Origin: Kineosporia aurantiaca JCM 3230
GTDB lineage: Bacteria; Actinomycetota; Actinomycetes; Actinomycetales; Kineosporiaceae
NCBI GenBank assembly: GCA_000719025.1
Contig: JODP01000002.1
Coordinates: 558,001 to 622,000 of the forward strand
Direction: 5' to 3'
Length of the DNA stretch: 64,000 bases
Position 1 is the stretch's first letter. The number at the start of each line of letters is the position of its first letter. Made by a program: the position numbers and the translations under genes. The notes under the pieces were generated by a model. It searched no databases. It was not told where the DNA came from and worked only from the letters and a program-made list of their open reading frames with translations. Shown in pieces: positions 29,082-37,839 of the stretch.

Positions 29082-29843
29082 ATGACTGGTAGCCCGATCT
29101 TCTGGGAACGGCAGACCTCGCCGGAGGCCGGCGAGGTGGTCAAGCAGGTCGATGCGGTGATCATCCCGGTCGGGGCGGTCGAGCAGCACGGCCCGCACCT
29201 GCCGCTGGCGGTGGACACGCTGATCTGCCAGGCCGTGGCCGAGAGCGTCTCCGCCCTGACCGGCGTGCCGGTGCTGCCGCCGGTCACCTACGGGGTGTCC
29301 GGCTCGCACGGCGACTTCCCGGGCACGGTCGCCCTGCGGCCGGAGACCATGATCGCCGTCATGGAGGACCTGATCGAGTCGCTGTACGCTTCCGGCGTGC
29401 GGCAGTTCGTGCTGCTGAACGGGCACATCTGGAACAACGGCTCGCTCGACGTGACGGCCGAGAAGCTGCGGGTGCGGCACAAGGACACCCGGGTCCGGGC
29501 GCTCGGCTACGTGACCATGTACCCCGGCCCGGAGGTCAACGGCCGGGTGCTCTACGGCCGCGGCCTGATGCACGCCAACTTCTTCGAGACCTCGGTCATG
29601 CTGCACCTGCACCCGGAGCTCGTGCACATGGACCGGGCCACCTCGCACGTCGACCTGGACTCGTTCTGGGACTACCGGATGGACCAGGTCAGCGACACCG
29701 GAGTGTGGGGCCGTGAGGTGCAGCAGGCGAACGCCGAGCACGGCCAGGCCGAGTTCGAGCGCTGCGTGGAGACCACCGCCAAGGCCGTGGCCGCCGCGGT
29801 CGCCGAGCCCTGGCCCGACCCCACCCACCGGCCCAGCGTCTGA
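29082..29843 (+). CDS. Creatininase-family amide hydrolase
   Basis: A 253-residue protein of the creatininase family (PF02633), metal-dependent enzymes that open cyclic or linear amides. The block 'IPVGAVEQHGPHLPLAVDT' supplies Glu, His and Asp ligands; 'GSHGDFPGT', 'LLNGHIWNN' and 'FFETS' supply the rest. The usual NGHGGN is NGHIWN here. ATG at 29082 is preferred for its GGAG at good spacing; ATG at 29070 lies too close to AGGA. Substrate unknown. Confidence 0.88.
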   Translation: MTGSPIFWERQTSPEAGEVVKQVDAVIIPVGAVEQHGPHLPLAVDTLICQAVAESVSALTGVPVLPPVTYGVSGSHGDFPGTVALRPETMIAVMEDLIESLYASGVRQFVLLNGHIWNNGSLDVTAEKLRVRHKDTRVRALGYVTMYPGPEVNGRVLYGRGLMHANFFETSVMLHLHPELVHMDRATSHVDLDSFWDYRMDQVSDTGVWGREVQQANAEHGQAEFERCVETTAKAVAAAVAEPWPDPTHRPSV

Positions 29844-29862
29844 GAAAGGCACACCTCCAGCG

Positions 29863-30492
29863 ATGAAGATCTACGACATCACCCTGCCCATCCACCCGAA
29901 GATGCTGCACTGGGGCCGCAAGCCCGAGGTCGAGGTGGTCGAGTCGGTGGCCAACGGCGACGCCTCGAACGTCACCCGCTGGCGGATCGGTGCGCACACC
30001 GGCACCCACGTGGACGCCCCGGCGCACTTCGTGGACGGCAGGACGCCGATCGACCAGGTGTCCCTCTACTCCCTGGTCGGGCCGTGCATCGTGGCCGACC
30101 TGACGCACGTCGAGGGCGAGGTGCTCCCCGAGCACCTGGAGGCCGCGGGCGTGGCCGGGCACAAGCGGGTGCTGCTGAAGACCACCAACTCGGCCGGCCC
30201 GCTGAAGCAGACCGAGCGCGCCGAGACCTGGGTCGGGGTCGGCCCGGAGGCCTCGAAATGGCTGGTCGAGCACGGGGTCGAGCTGATCGGCACCGACTAC
30301 ATGACGCTCGAGCACCACACCCGGACCGACACCTGGGACAGCCACCACATCCTGCTGAACGCGGACGTGCTGATCCTGGAGAACGCGGACCTGGACGAGG
30401 TCAGTCCGGGCGAGTACGAATTGGTGTGTCTGCCCACCAAACTGGTGGACGCGGACGGGGCCTTCACCCGGGCCATCCTGATCGAGCGCTGA
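29863..30492 (+). CDS. Cyclase-family (kynurenine-formamidase-like) hydrolase
   Basis: A 209-residue member of the putative cyclase family (PF04199). It has 'YDITLPIHPKMLHWG' and the metal-binding motif 'HTGTHVDAPAHF' near residues 46-57, then 'LIGTDYMTLEHH' and 'TDTWDSHHILL'. Relatives include bacterial arylformamidase KynB, isatin hydrolase and similar amide hydrolases. The ATG at 29863 starts the conserved 'MKIYDIT'. It lies in the tight run of hydrolase genes after the importer. Confidence 0.9.
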   Translation: MKIYDITLPIHPKMLHWGRKPEVEVVESVANGDASNVTRWRIGAHTGTHVDAPAHFVDGRTPIDQVSLYSLVGPCIVADLTHVEGEVLPEHLEAAGVAGHKRVLLKTTNSAGPLKQTERAETWVGVGPEASKWLVEHGVELIGTDYMTLEHHTRTDTWDSHHILLNADVLILENADLDEVSPGEYELVCLPTKLVDADGAFTRAILIER

Positions 30493-30503
30493 AGGACTTC
30501 CTG

Positions 30504-32009
30504 ATGACGAACCCCACCGACGTAGCGATCGCGGCGCCCCACCCCGACGCGGTCAAGGCCGCCGAGACCGCGGTGCGCAACGGCGGTGGGGCGGTGGACG
30601 CGGCGATCGCCGCGGCTGCAGCGCTTACCGTGGCCTACCCGCATCAGTGTTCGGTCGGAGGCGACCTGATCGCGCTGTTCCGGTCGCCGGACGGCGAGGT
30701 GCGGGCGGTCGTCTCGGCCGGCGCTGCGGCAGCCGGTTTCGACGTGTCGGCGGTGGCCGGGCTGGACCGGATGCCGCCCGGCGGGCCGCTGCCGATCACC
30801 GTGCCGGGGGTGGTGGCCGGCTGGGCCACCCTCGCCTCGCTCGGCGCCCGGCTCTCGTTGACGCAGTTGCTCGAACCGGCCATCGGCCTGGCCCGTGACG
30901 GCGTGGCGGTCAGTCCCGGGCTGCGGCGGGGCATCGAGGACCGGCTTTCGGTGGTCCGGCAGGATCCGGGTCTGTCGGCTCTTTTGATTGAGGACGCCGG
31001 TGAGCCCTTGGCGGTAGGGGCACCTTTGGTGCAGCCCGAGTTGGCAAACACGCTGACCGAGATCGCGCAGGACTGGAAGTCCTTCTACACCGGTGCTTTG
31101 AGCGAACGGATCGCGGAGGCCCTGGAGCGGTTCGGCAGCCCGTTGCGGGCCGCCGACCTGGCCGCTCACCAGGCCCAGGTGGTCGAGCCGCTCTCCCTCA
31201 CGCTGGACGGGGTCACCTGGTCGGTCGCTCCCCCGCCGAGCCAGGGCGCGGCCCTGCTGGCCGTGCTGGCCGCTGCTCCTTCGGAACGCCTCGCCGCCGC
31301 CCGCGAAGCCGAGCTCCGGCGGGACGCTCTGCTCGGCGATCCGGCGATGGGCCCGATCGACGTGGCGGCCCTGCTCGGCCGGGCCTCGCGCGAGGTCGAG
31401 GCGCTGCCCACCGGCCCGAAACCGGCCGGCGACACGGTGGCGGTGACGGCCGTGGCCGCCGACGGCACCGCGGTCACCCTGATCCAGAGCGTGTTCCAGA
31501 CCTTCGGCTCCGGCCTGCTCGACCCGGGCACCGGCATCGTGTTCCACAACCGGGGCTCGGCCTTCAGCATCGACCCGGCCCACCCCGGCCGGATCCAGCC
31601 GGGCGCCCGCCCCCCGCACACCCTCAGCCCGGCCATTGCCGTGACCGACGAGACCGTGCTCGCCCTCGGCTGCCAGGGCGGCCGGGCCCAGGCCTGGATC
31701 CTGTCCCAGGTCGCGGAGGACGCGGTGACCACCCCCGACCTGCGCGCCGTGCTGGACCGTCCGCGCTGGGTGATCGGCTCCCGGGACATCGACATGCCCC
31801 GCCCCACCCTGCTCCTGGAACCCGCCGTCCCCGGCGCCCCAGCCCTGGCCGCGGCCGCCGCCGCGCTCGGCCTGGACGTCGTCACCTCCGAGACCAAGCG
31901 CGACGACGCCGGCCACGTCCAGGCCTGCCGCCTCGACCCCACCGGCCTCTCCGCCGCTGCCGACCCCCGCGCCGACGGCCTCGGCGCCGTCCTCACCCTC
32001 CCCCAATAA
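30504..32009 (+). CDS. Gamma-glutamyltransferase-like protein
   Basis: A 501-residue Ntn-hydrolase of the gamma-glutamyltranspeptidase family. The large-subunit part has 'AIAAPHPDAVKAAETAVRNGGGAVDAAIAAA' and 'CSVGGDLIALF'. The likely autoprocessing Thr is in 'GDTVAVTAVAADGTAV', followed by 'GSGLLDPGTGIVFHNRGSAF' and 'PPHTLSPAIAV'. No signal peptide is visible, so it is likely cytoplasmic, unlike classic GGT. It may cleave gamma-glutamyl or acyl amides of an imported compound. AGGA precedes the ATG. Confidence 0.87.
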   Translation: MTNPTDVAIAAPHPDAVKAAETAVRNGGGAVDAAIAAAAALTVAYPHQCSVGGDLIALFRSPDGEVRAVVSAGAAAAGFDVSAVAGLDRMPPGGPLPITVPGVVAGWATLASLGARLSLTQLLEPAIGLARDGVAVSPGLRRGIEDRLSVVRQDPGLSALLIEDAGEPLAVGAPLVQPELANTLTEIAQDWKSFYTGALSERIAEALERFGSPLRAADLAAHQAQVVEPLSLTLDGVTWSVAPPPSQGAALLAVLAAAPSERLAAAREAELRRDALLGDPAMGPIDVAALLGRASREVEALPTGPKPAGDTVAVTAVAADGTAVTLIQSVFQTFGSGLLDPGTGIVFHNRGSAFSIDPAHPGRIQPGARPPHTLSPAIAVTDETVLALGCQGGRAQAWILSQVAEDAVTTPDLRAVLDRPRWVIGSRDIDMPRPTLLLEPAVPGAPALAAAAAALGLDVVTSETKRDDAGHVQACRLDPTGLSAAADPRADGLGAVLTLPQ

Positions 32010-32037
32010 CCCTCCCCAACGCCCCCCAACCCCCTTC

Positions 32038-32147
32038 GCGATCATGAACTTCTCCCCCCGTGATCATGGACTTCCTTCCCCGTGATCATGGACTTTTTCC
32101 CCCGTGATCATGCACAACCGCCCCCGTGATCATGCACTTCCGCCCCG
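32038..32147. repeat. Second phased 22-bp TGATCA repeat array
   Basis: Five direct copies of (C/T)GATCATG(G/C/A)AC begin at 32038, 32060, 32082, 32104 and 32126, exactly 22 bp apart; the first has GCG in place of GTG. The last unit ends just before the ribosome binding site of the downstream amidohydrolase. The core matches the array at 1609-1738, but there are no inverted copies here. Confidence 0.9.
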
Positions 32148-32165
32148 AAAGGAGACCGCCCGCCC

Positions 32166-33758
32166 ATGCCCGATCTCCTGATCACCGGCGAAATCCACAC
32201 CCTCGCCCCGCCCGGCAGCCCCCTGCCACCCCGGGTCGAGGCCCTCGGCATCCGCGACGGCCGCATCGTCACCTGGGGCTCACCGGGCTGGGTCCGGGCC
32301 GAACTGGGCTGTCGTGTTCAGGAAATAGCCTTACCAGGAACGGTTTTCCCCGGATTCACGGACAGCCATGTGCACGTGCTCTGGGCCGGCCGCCGAGCCG
32401 ACCGATGCGATCTCAGCGGTGTCCGCAGCGTCGCCGAAATCGTCCAAAAGCTCAGAGCCTTTGCCGTTGATCACCGGGGCTGGATCGAGGCGGACGCCGA
32501 GTTCGAGGCGATCGACCTGGCCGAGCGACGCCTGCCCAGCCGGCACGATCTGGATCAGGCCTGCCCGGGCCGGTCCGTCGTCCTCGACCGCAAGGGCCAC
32601 GACGCGATCGTCAGTACGCCCGTGCTCGAAGCGGCCGGAATCACCGCCACGACAAAGGATCCCACCGGTGGCCGGATCGAGCGGGACAGCACCGGCGCGC
32701 CGACCGGCCTGCTGATCGAGCACCCCGCCGTCGATCTGGCCCGAAACGTCCAGCCCGAGCCGGATCTCGCCACTCGGATGCGCTGGATCGAGCTCGGTCA
32801 GGCGGAACTGCTCGGCCTCGGGATCACCACGGCCATGGATCCGGCCGTCAGCCTTGCCGAACTTCCGGCCTGGGTGGAATCGGTCCGGTCCGGACGCCGT
32901 AAGCAGCGCTCGGTGATCATGCCCCGGGCCGACGATTCTCTCGGCGCGGACGAGATTGCTTCTGCCCTAGCCGATTCCGGCATCCAGGAACTCGACCCCG
33001 GATGGCTGAGGGCCGGCCCGACCAAACTCTTCCTGGACGGCGGCGGTTCGCTGGGCACGGCCTGGCGCTCCCAGCCCTGGCCCGGCACCGAGAACGACCA
33101 CGGCAATCAGAGCATCACGCTGGAGACGTTGCGGGCGCACTGCTCAGCGGAGCTGCAGGGCCGCGGGGTCGGGGTGCACGCCGTCGGAGACGCTGCGATC
33201 GACGCGGTGCTGGACGTGCTCGAAGTGCTGAACTGGGCCGGGAACCAGCCCTATCGGGGCACCGGCTTCCACATCATCCACGGCTACCTCTCCCCCAGCC
33301 GCGCCGCACTCACCCGGGCCGCTCACCTGGGGGTGGCGCTGTCCGCGCATCCCGCCCTGCAGTGGGCCTTCGGCCCGGCGCTGATCGACCGGCTGGGTGA
33401 GGACGAGGCGGCCGTCGCCAACCCGCTGCGCGCCTGGCTGGACGCCGGAGTGCTGGTGGGCGGGGGCAGCGACGGGCCGGGTCCCTCAATGTCCCCGTTG
33501 TTCGGCATGTGGCAGGCCCGCACCCGGATGGTCCGCGATCGCGAAACCCCGCTCGGCCCGGACCAGGCCATCACCCCGGCCGAGGCCATGGCGATGTTCA
33601 CCACCGGCGCGGCCACGATCACCGGCGGGCGGGGCCACCTCTTCCCGCGTGGCCCCGCCGACCTGGTCGCCCTCGACGTCGACCCGCTCACCGCTACCGA
33701 CGACGAGCTCTACCAGGCGAAGGTGCTGAACCCCGTCCTCGACGGCACCGCCCTATAG
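32166..33758 (+). CDS. Amidohydrolase (YtcJ-like, Amidohydro_3)
   Basis: A 530-residue metal-dependent amidohydrolase. It has the N-terminal beta sandwich 'ADLLITGEIHTL'-type start, strand-1 metal motif 'TDSHVHVLWAG', 'HAVGDAAIDAVLDVLE', 'HIIHGYLSP' and strand-8 'GGGSDGPG'. Family members hydrolyse N-acyl or formamide groups. AGGAG lies upstream of the ATG, directly after the repeat array. Because of the 156-bp gap it may have its own promoter. The 3' end overlaps the convergent dipeptidase by 6 bp. Confidence 0.88.
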   Translation: MPDLLITGEIHTLAPPGSPLPPRVEALGIRDGRIVTWGSPGWVRAELGCRVQEIALPGTVFPGFTDSHVHVLWAGRRADRCDLSGVRSVAEIVQKLRAFAVDHRGWIEADAEFEAIDLAERRLPSRHDLDQACPGRSVVLDRKGHDAIVSTPVLEAAGITATTKDPTGGRIERDSTGAPTGLLIEHPAVDLARNVQPEPDLATRMRWIELGQAELLGLGITTAMDPAVSLAELPAWVESVRSGRRKQRSVIMPRADDSLGADEIASALADSGIQELDPGWLRAGPTKLFLDGGGSLGTAWRSQPWPGTENDHGNQSITLETLRAHCSAELQGRGVGVHAVGDAAIDAVLDVLEVLNWAGNQPYRGTGFHIIHGYLSPSRAALTRAAHLGVALSAHPALQWAFGPALIDRLGEDEAAVANPLRAWLDAGVLVGGGSDGPGPSMSPLFGMWQARTRMVRDRETPLGPDQAITPAEAMAMFTTGAATITGGRGHLFPRGPADLVALDVDPLTATDDELYQAKVLNPVLDGTAL

Positions 33759-34838
33759 GAAGGTGCCGCCGTCGGCGCCGACGAACGCCTGATCCGTGGC
33801 CCGCAGCACCCGCAGCACGTTCCGCCCGGCCAGATCGGCCAGTTCCTCCGCCGTCCAGCCGCGCCCGGCGAGTTCGGCCAGCAGCCGGGGGTATCCGGAC
33901 ACGTCGCCCAGCCCGTCCGGGAAGCTCGGAGCACCGTCGAAGTCGCCGCCCAGCCCCACGTGCGCCAGCCCCGCCACCTCACGCACGTGCTCCACGTGAT
34001 CCGCGGCCTGCGCGACCGTCGCCAGCGGCGAGTCACCCGCCCGCCCGGCGTCCTCCCAGTCCGAGACCTCCTGGGAGAGGAACGGAGAGACGAACGACAC
34101 CATCTGCACCCCGCCGTTCTCCGGCAGCCGGGCGATCACGTCGTCCGGCACATTCCGCAGGTGCGCCGACAGCGCGGTGCAGGAGGAGTGGGAGAAGATC
34201 ACCGGGGCGCTGGTCACGTCCAGGGCCTGGCGCATCACGTCGTGCGAGACGTGGGACAGGTCGACCAGCATGCCCAGCCGGTTCATCTCCCGCACGTACT
34301 CCCGGCCGCGTTCGGTCAGACCGCCGTGCACCGCCGTGTCCGTGGCCGCGTCGGCCCAGCTGGTATTGGTCCAGTGGGTGAGCGTCATGTACCGCACCCC
34401 TAGGCGCGCGAACATCCGCAGCACCGCAGGCGAATCGTTGATCGAGTGCCCGCCCTCGGCTCCGATCAGCGAGCCCACCTTGCCCTCGGCCCGGGCCTTT
34501 TCCACGTCGGCCGCGGTGCGGGCCAGGGCGAAGTGCTGGGGATGCGCGGCGACCAGGCGGTAGACGAAGTCGATCTGCTCCAGCGTGGCCTGGACCGCCT
34601 CTGCGGCCGGCAGATCCACTGGCACGTAGACCGACCAGAACTGCCCGGCCACCCCGCCGGCGGTCAGCCGCGGCACGTCGGTCTGCAACTCGCTGACCCC
34701 GGTGTCCAGCCCGTCCGTGGTGTAGCCGCGCTCGGTGCGGCTGGCCCAGGGCAGGTCGTTGTGCCCGTCCACCACCCCGCAGAGGCTCAGGGCCTCCAGT
34801 ACCACGTCGGGAACGTCACCCAGTTCTGCATGAGTCAT
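33753..34838 (-). CDS. Membrane dipeptidase family (M19) zinc dipeptidase
   Basis: A 361-residue dipeptidase of the renal-dipeptidase family. Ligand motifs 'VVDGHNDLPWA' (His-x-Asp), 'LIGAEGGHSI' (Glu), 'MLVDLSHVSHDVM' and 'FSHSSC' (His) are all present, followed by 'LGGDFDGA'. No signal peptide is seen, so it is probably cytoplasmic. It is convergent with the amidohydrolase and may finish peptide breakdown for the same pathway. Confidence 0.9.
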   Translation of the reverse strand: MTHAELGDVPDVVLEALSLCGVVDGHNDLPWASRTERGYTTDGLDTGVSELQTDVPRLTAGGVAGQFWSVYVPVDLPAAEAVQATLEQIDFVYRLVAAHPQHFALARTAADVEKARAEGKVGSLIGAEGGHSINDSPAVLRMFARLGVRYMTLTHWTNTSWADAATDTAVHGGLTERGREYVREMNRLGMLVDLSHVSHDVMRQALDVTSAPVIFSHSSCTALSAHLRNVPDDVIARLPENGGVQMVSFVSPFLSQEVSDWEDAGRAGDSPLATVAQAADHVEHVREVAGLAHVGLGGDFDGAPSFPDGLGDVSGYPRLLAELAGRGWTAEELADLAGRNVLRVLRATDQAFVGADGGTFL

Positions 34839-34852
34839 CCGACGATGATGCC

Positions 34853-35560
34853 CTACCGCCGCCGGGACAGCTCTCCCCGCTCGCGGTTGAAGACCAGGCG
34901 GACCAGGCGCTCGGTGTCGATCCGGGAGATGTCGCTGAACTCGGCCCGGAAACCGCCGGCGGTCTGCTCCACCACGACCAGCAGGGCCGGAACCAGATCG
35001 CCGCCCGGCAGGGTGATCTCACCGTAGAGCGGGATCCCGACCGCGGGTCTGGCCCCCTCGTCCAGGTCCACGCACAGGCCACCGGCCGAGATCGACGTGG
35101 TGGCGCCGACCAGATCGGCCTGGGCCCCGGTGCCCGGGCCCATCGCCGCCAGGTCGCCCGGGGTCCGGCGCCCGGTCCGGATCACCGGAACCCGGCTCAT
35201 CGTCGCGCCCCGGAACTCCAGACGCACCGGCCCCCGGACGTTCTCGCGGCGCTGGTCGGTGAGTGCGGCCGGCTGCAGGGGCCGGGACGGGCGGGAGCGG
35301 GGTGGTCGGATCATCAGATCGCCCTCGGTGGCGACGATCTCGACGTCCACCTGGACCGGCCCGGACTCGGTGGTCAGGTCCACGACCACCCGGTGACCGG
35401 GTTTTCCGGGCAGCCCGGCCGCCAGCAGCCGGCTGACGTCGGCGATCACCGGGATGGCCCAGCCGCTGCCGCTGATGTCCACACTGCGCAGGGAGCGCAT
35501 CGGGACCCGGAGGTCACCGGACCGGACGACCAGCTTGCTGCCCCAGGCGACCGACGCCAT
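34853..35560 (-). CDS. PilZ-like (YcgR-type) cyclic di-GMP binding protein
   Basis: A ~235-residue protein. The C-terminal half begins with 'DQRRENVRGPVRLEFRG', the Arg-x3-Arg-type PilZ motif, and has 'TSISAGGLCVDLD', a variant of the (D/N)xSxxG motif with Ser instead of Asp. The N-terminal half resembles the YcgR flagellar-brake beta domain. ATG at 35560 has GGGAG upstream. With three GGDEF proteins in the window it could be an effector of cyclic di-GMP in motility or envelope control. The binding motif is imperfect. Confidence 0.65.
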   Translation of the reverse strand: MASVAWGSKLVVRSGDLRVPMRSLRSVDISGSGWAIPVIADVSRLLAAGLPGKPGHRVVVDLTTESGPVQVDVEIVATEGDLMIRPPRSRPSRPLQPAALTDQRRENVRGPVRLEFRGATMSRVPVIRTGRRTPGDLAAMGPGTGAQADLVGATTSISAGGLCVDLDEGARPAVGIPLYGEITLPGGDLVPALLVVVEQTAGGFRAEFSDISRIDTERLVRLVFNRERGELSRRR

Positions 35561-35673
35561 CCGAACTCCCACTCTCGACCCGCACGTGCGGAGTCCAGTG
35601 TGCGTCCGTCACCCCCTGTCGACCTCCGACCTCACCCGGCAATCACCCGGATACAGCAGCCGGTGACCGGTGG

Positions 35674-36315
35674 TCAGGAGGGGTCGAGCACCTTGTCGAT
35701 CAGGTAGACGGTGGCGTTCGCGGTCTTGATCCCGCCACAGATCATGTTCGCGTTGTTCACCTTGATCGTGCTGCCCGAGCCGGTCACCCGCAGGCTCTTG
35801 CCCTGCACGGTGAGCTGGGTGCCGATCACCTTGCCGGGGGCCAGCTGACCGGCCACCACGTGATAGGTGAGCAGCCCGGTCAGGGCGTCGGCGTCCTTCT
35901 TCAGCTTGTTCATCCGCTTCGCCGGGAGCTGGGCGAAGGCCGTGTCGACCGGGGCGAAGACGGTGTAGGGCTGGCCGTTCAGCGTGTCGACCAGATTGAC
36001 CTTGGGGTTCAGCTTGCCCGAGACGGCCTGGGTCAGGGTCTTCAGCATCGGGTTGTTCGAGGCCGCGGTGACCAGCGGGTCGTTGGTCATCCCCTCGATC
36101 GAGCCCTTGCCGTTCGGGACCTGGGTGGCGTAGGCCGCGCAGCCCGGCCCGACCAGGTTGTACTTGGCCACCGAGACGTTGGCGGCGGCGGTGGTCTGCA
36201 CGGTGGTGGGAGTGGCTTCGGACTTGTCGTCGCTGCCGCCGCTGCAGGCCGCCAGGCCGGCGGTTACCGTAAGGGCGGCGCCGACGGTCAGCGTCCGGCG
36301 GATCGACGTGTTCAT
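35674..36315 (-). CDS. Fasciclin-domain lipoprotein
   Basis: A 213-residue surface lipoprotein. The signal peptide 'RRTLTVGAALTVTAGLAACSG' ends in lipobox LAAC, followed by a Thr/Ala linker and one fasciclin (FAS1) domain with 'YTVFAPVDTAFAQLP', 'LTYHVVAGQLAP' and 'ATVYLIDKVLDPS'. This matches the architecture of mycobacterial MPT83/MPT70, which are SigK-regulated. It lies next to rskA-sigK here, with a SigK-type promoter upstream. The protein probably mediates adhesion or envelope interactions. Confidence 0.9.
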   Translation of the reverse strand: MNTSIRRTLTVGAALTVTAGLAACSGGSDDKSEATPTTVQTTAAANVSVAKYNLVGPGCAAYATQVPNGKGSIEGMTNDPLVTAASNNPMLKTLTQAVSGKLNPKVNLVDTLNGQPYTVFAPVDTAFAQLPAKRMNKLKKDADALTGLLTYHVVAGQLAPGKVIGTQLTVQGKSLRVTGSGSTIKVNNANMICGGIKTANATVYLIDKVLDPS

Positions 36316-36354
36316 GGAACGAGCCTTCTTCCCCTGGTCAAAACAGCAAGCAGA

Positions 36355-36381
36355 CATCGGCTTTGCTGTCCTCCAGGATGG
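36355..36381 (-). promoter_or_regulatory. Candidate SigK promoter for the fasciclin gene
   Basis: On the minus strand CCATCC is followed after 15 bp by CCGATG, close to the mycobacterial SigK consensus (CCATCC, CCGAAT). It sits 40 bp upstream of the fasciclin ATG. The -35 is exact; the -10 matches at its first four bases. Confidence 0.6.
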
Positions 36382-36455
36382 TCCGGTCCCCCGGGTCCTG
36401 GGCCGTGCGACACACCCCCCGATCGCCCGACCCAGAACCCGTCCCACCAGCCCCT

Positions 36456-37172
36456 TTACGACGCCGCGAGCCGCACCAGCGGTGCGGTGGTGGGTTGCCG
36501 GGAACCACCTTCCGGCTCGATCGTGACCGCCAGCGCCGCGTCGTCCGCGACCCCCTGCATGAAGGCCGCCCCGTTACCGTCGTCCAGGTTCAGCTTTCCG
36601 CCGGACTGAATCTTCCCGTCCGATCCGATCACCCAGGTCTGGTACTCGTGCCCGGCCGGCGCCTCCATCAGCCCAGCGGTGGAGAGCACGGCGTCGCCGT
36701 CCGCCATCACCATCGTCGCCTGGCCACCGCCGGCCACCTCGTGCTCGACCTCGACCCGGTCCGGTGAGGTCAGCACCCGGGTGATCCCATCGGCCAGGTT
36801 CCGGGCCTGTTCGGCCGACTGGTGCTCCTGGTAGGCCACCGTGCCCAGCACCGCCCCCGCGGCCACCAGCACCGCCGCGGCCGCCCCGATCAGCGAACGC
36901 CGCCAGGAGGGACCGCGCATCGACCGGGTGGACCGGGCCGGGAGCTGCCGGGTGTTCCGGACGTTGAGCAGCACCCGTTCCCGCAGCCAGGCCGGCGGCG
37001 GTTCGGCCACCCGGTCGGCCAGCGCGGCCGCGGCCTCGGTGAACTCGCGGACCTCGGCCGTGCAGGTCTCACAGCCGGCCAGATGCCGTTCGAAGGCCCG
37101 ACGCTCGACGTCGTCCAGGGCGTCCAGGGCGTAGGCGGCCGAAAGCGTGTGCAGATCGTGAAGATCAGGCAT
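36456..37172 (-). CDS. rskA: Anti-sigma-K factor RskA
   Basis: A 238-residue membrane anti-sigma factor. The N-terminal cytoplasmic part has 'YALDALDDVERRAFERHLAGCETCTAEV', an anti-sigma zinc-binding-type His-x3-Cys-x2-Cys. One membrane helix ('LIGAAAAVLVAAGAVLGTVAY') and a C-terminal extracytoplasmic RskA domain ('AGHEYQTWVIGSDGKIQSGGKL') follow. It should hold SigK at the membrane until proteolysis. It overlaps sigK by 8 bp. Confidence 0.92.
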   Translation of the reverse strand: MPDLHDLHTLSAAYALDALDDVERRAFERHLAGCETCTAEVREFTEAAAALADRVAEPPPAWLRERVLLNVRNTRQLPARSTRSMRGPSWRRSLIGAAAAVLVAAGAVLGTVAYQEHQSAEQARNLADGITRVLTSPDRVEVEHEVAGGGQATMVMADGDAVLSTAGLMEAPAGHEYQTWVIGSDGKIQSGGKLNLDDGNGAAFMQGVADDAALAVTIEPEGGSRQPTTAPLVRLAAS

Positions 37173-37767
37173 CCGAACCCACCCCCAGGCAGTCGCGCAG
37201 ACGGATCAGGCCGTCCCGCATCCGGGTCTTCACCGTGCCCAGGGGCAGTTCCATCAGCGTGGCCACGTCGGCGTAGGAGCGGCCGCCGTAGTAGGCCAGG
37301 GTGACGGTGTCGCGCTGGCGCGGCGTGAGGCCGTCCAAACAGTGCCGCACCCTTTCGGCGTCCAAACGCCGTTCCACCTTTTCCACCACTTCGTCGTACT
37401 CCCGCTCGTTGCTCCGCGAAGCGACCGCCTGATCGCGGTTGCGCGAAGCCTGCGAGCTGCGCACCCGGTCGACGGCACGGCGGTGGGTCAGGGTCGCGAT
37501 CCAGGCCTTGGCGCTACCTCGCGCCATGTCGAACCGGGCCGCGGTGCGCCAGACCTCCAGCAGCACCTCCTGAGCCACTTCCTCGGCCTGGTGCGGGTCC
37601 CTCAGCACCGAGCGGGCGAGGCCGAAGACCACGTCCGCCACCCGGGCGTAGACCAGCTCGAAGGCAGCCTCGTCCCCCCGGCCGACGCGCTGCAGCAGCG
37701 CCTCGGTCGTCTCCCCCGGATCCGGCACCGGGGCCGGCCCGGGCAGCGCCTGTCGCCGTCCCACCAT
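37165..37767 (-). CDS. sigK: ECF sigma factor SigK
   Basis: A ~200-residue ECF sigma factor. Region 2 has 'AEEVAQEVLLEVWRTAARFD' and 'AWIATLTHRRAVDRVR'; region 4 has 'CLDGLTPRQRDTVTLAYYGGRSYADVATLMELPLGTVKTRMRDGLIRLR'. The adjacent RskA and fasciclin lipoprotein identify the SigK system. ATG at 37767 is favoured; an in-frame start at 37824 exists but lies within the proposed promoter. A SigK-type promoter upstream suggests autoregulation. Confidence 0.9.
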   Translation of the reverse strand: MVGRRQALPGPAPVPDPGETTEALLQRVGRGDEAAFELVYARVADVVFGLARSVLRDPHQAEEVAQEVLLEVWRTAARFDMARGSAKAWIATLTHRRAVDRVRSSQASRNRDQAVASRSNEREYDEVVEKVERRLDAERVRHCLDGLTPRQRDTVTLAYYGGRSYADVATLMELPLGTVKTRMRDGLIRLRDCLGVGSDA

Positions 37768-37808
37768 TGACGCACCTGCCCTTCTACGGAGTCCCGAGAT
37801 CGACGCGG

Positions 37809-37836
37809 GTTCGGTGCCGGGCACCCCTGCGGATTG
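37809..37836 (-). promoter_or_regulatory. Candidate autoregulatory SigK promoter
   Basis: On the minus strand CAATCC, 16 bp, then CCGAAC. These differ from the SigK consensus by one base in each hexamer. It lies in the corA-sigK gap about 42 bp before the sigK ATG. Confidence 0.55.
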
Positions 37837-37839
37837 GTG

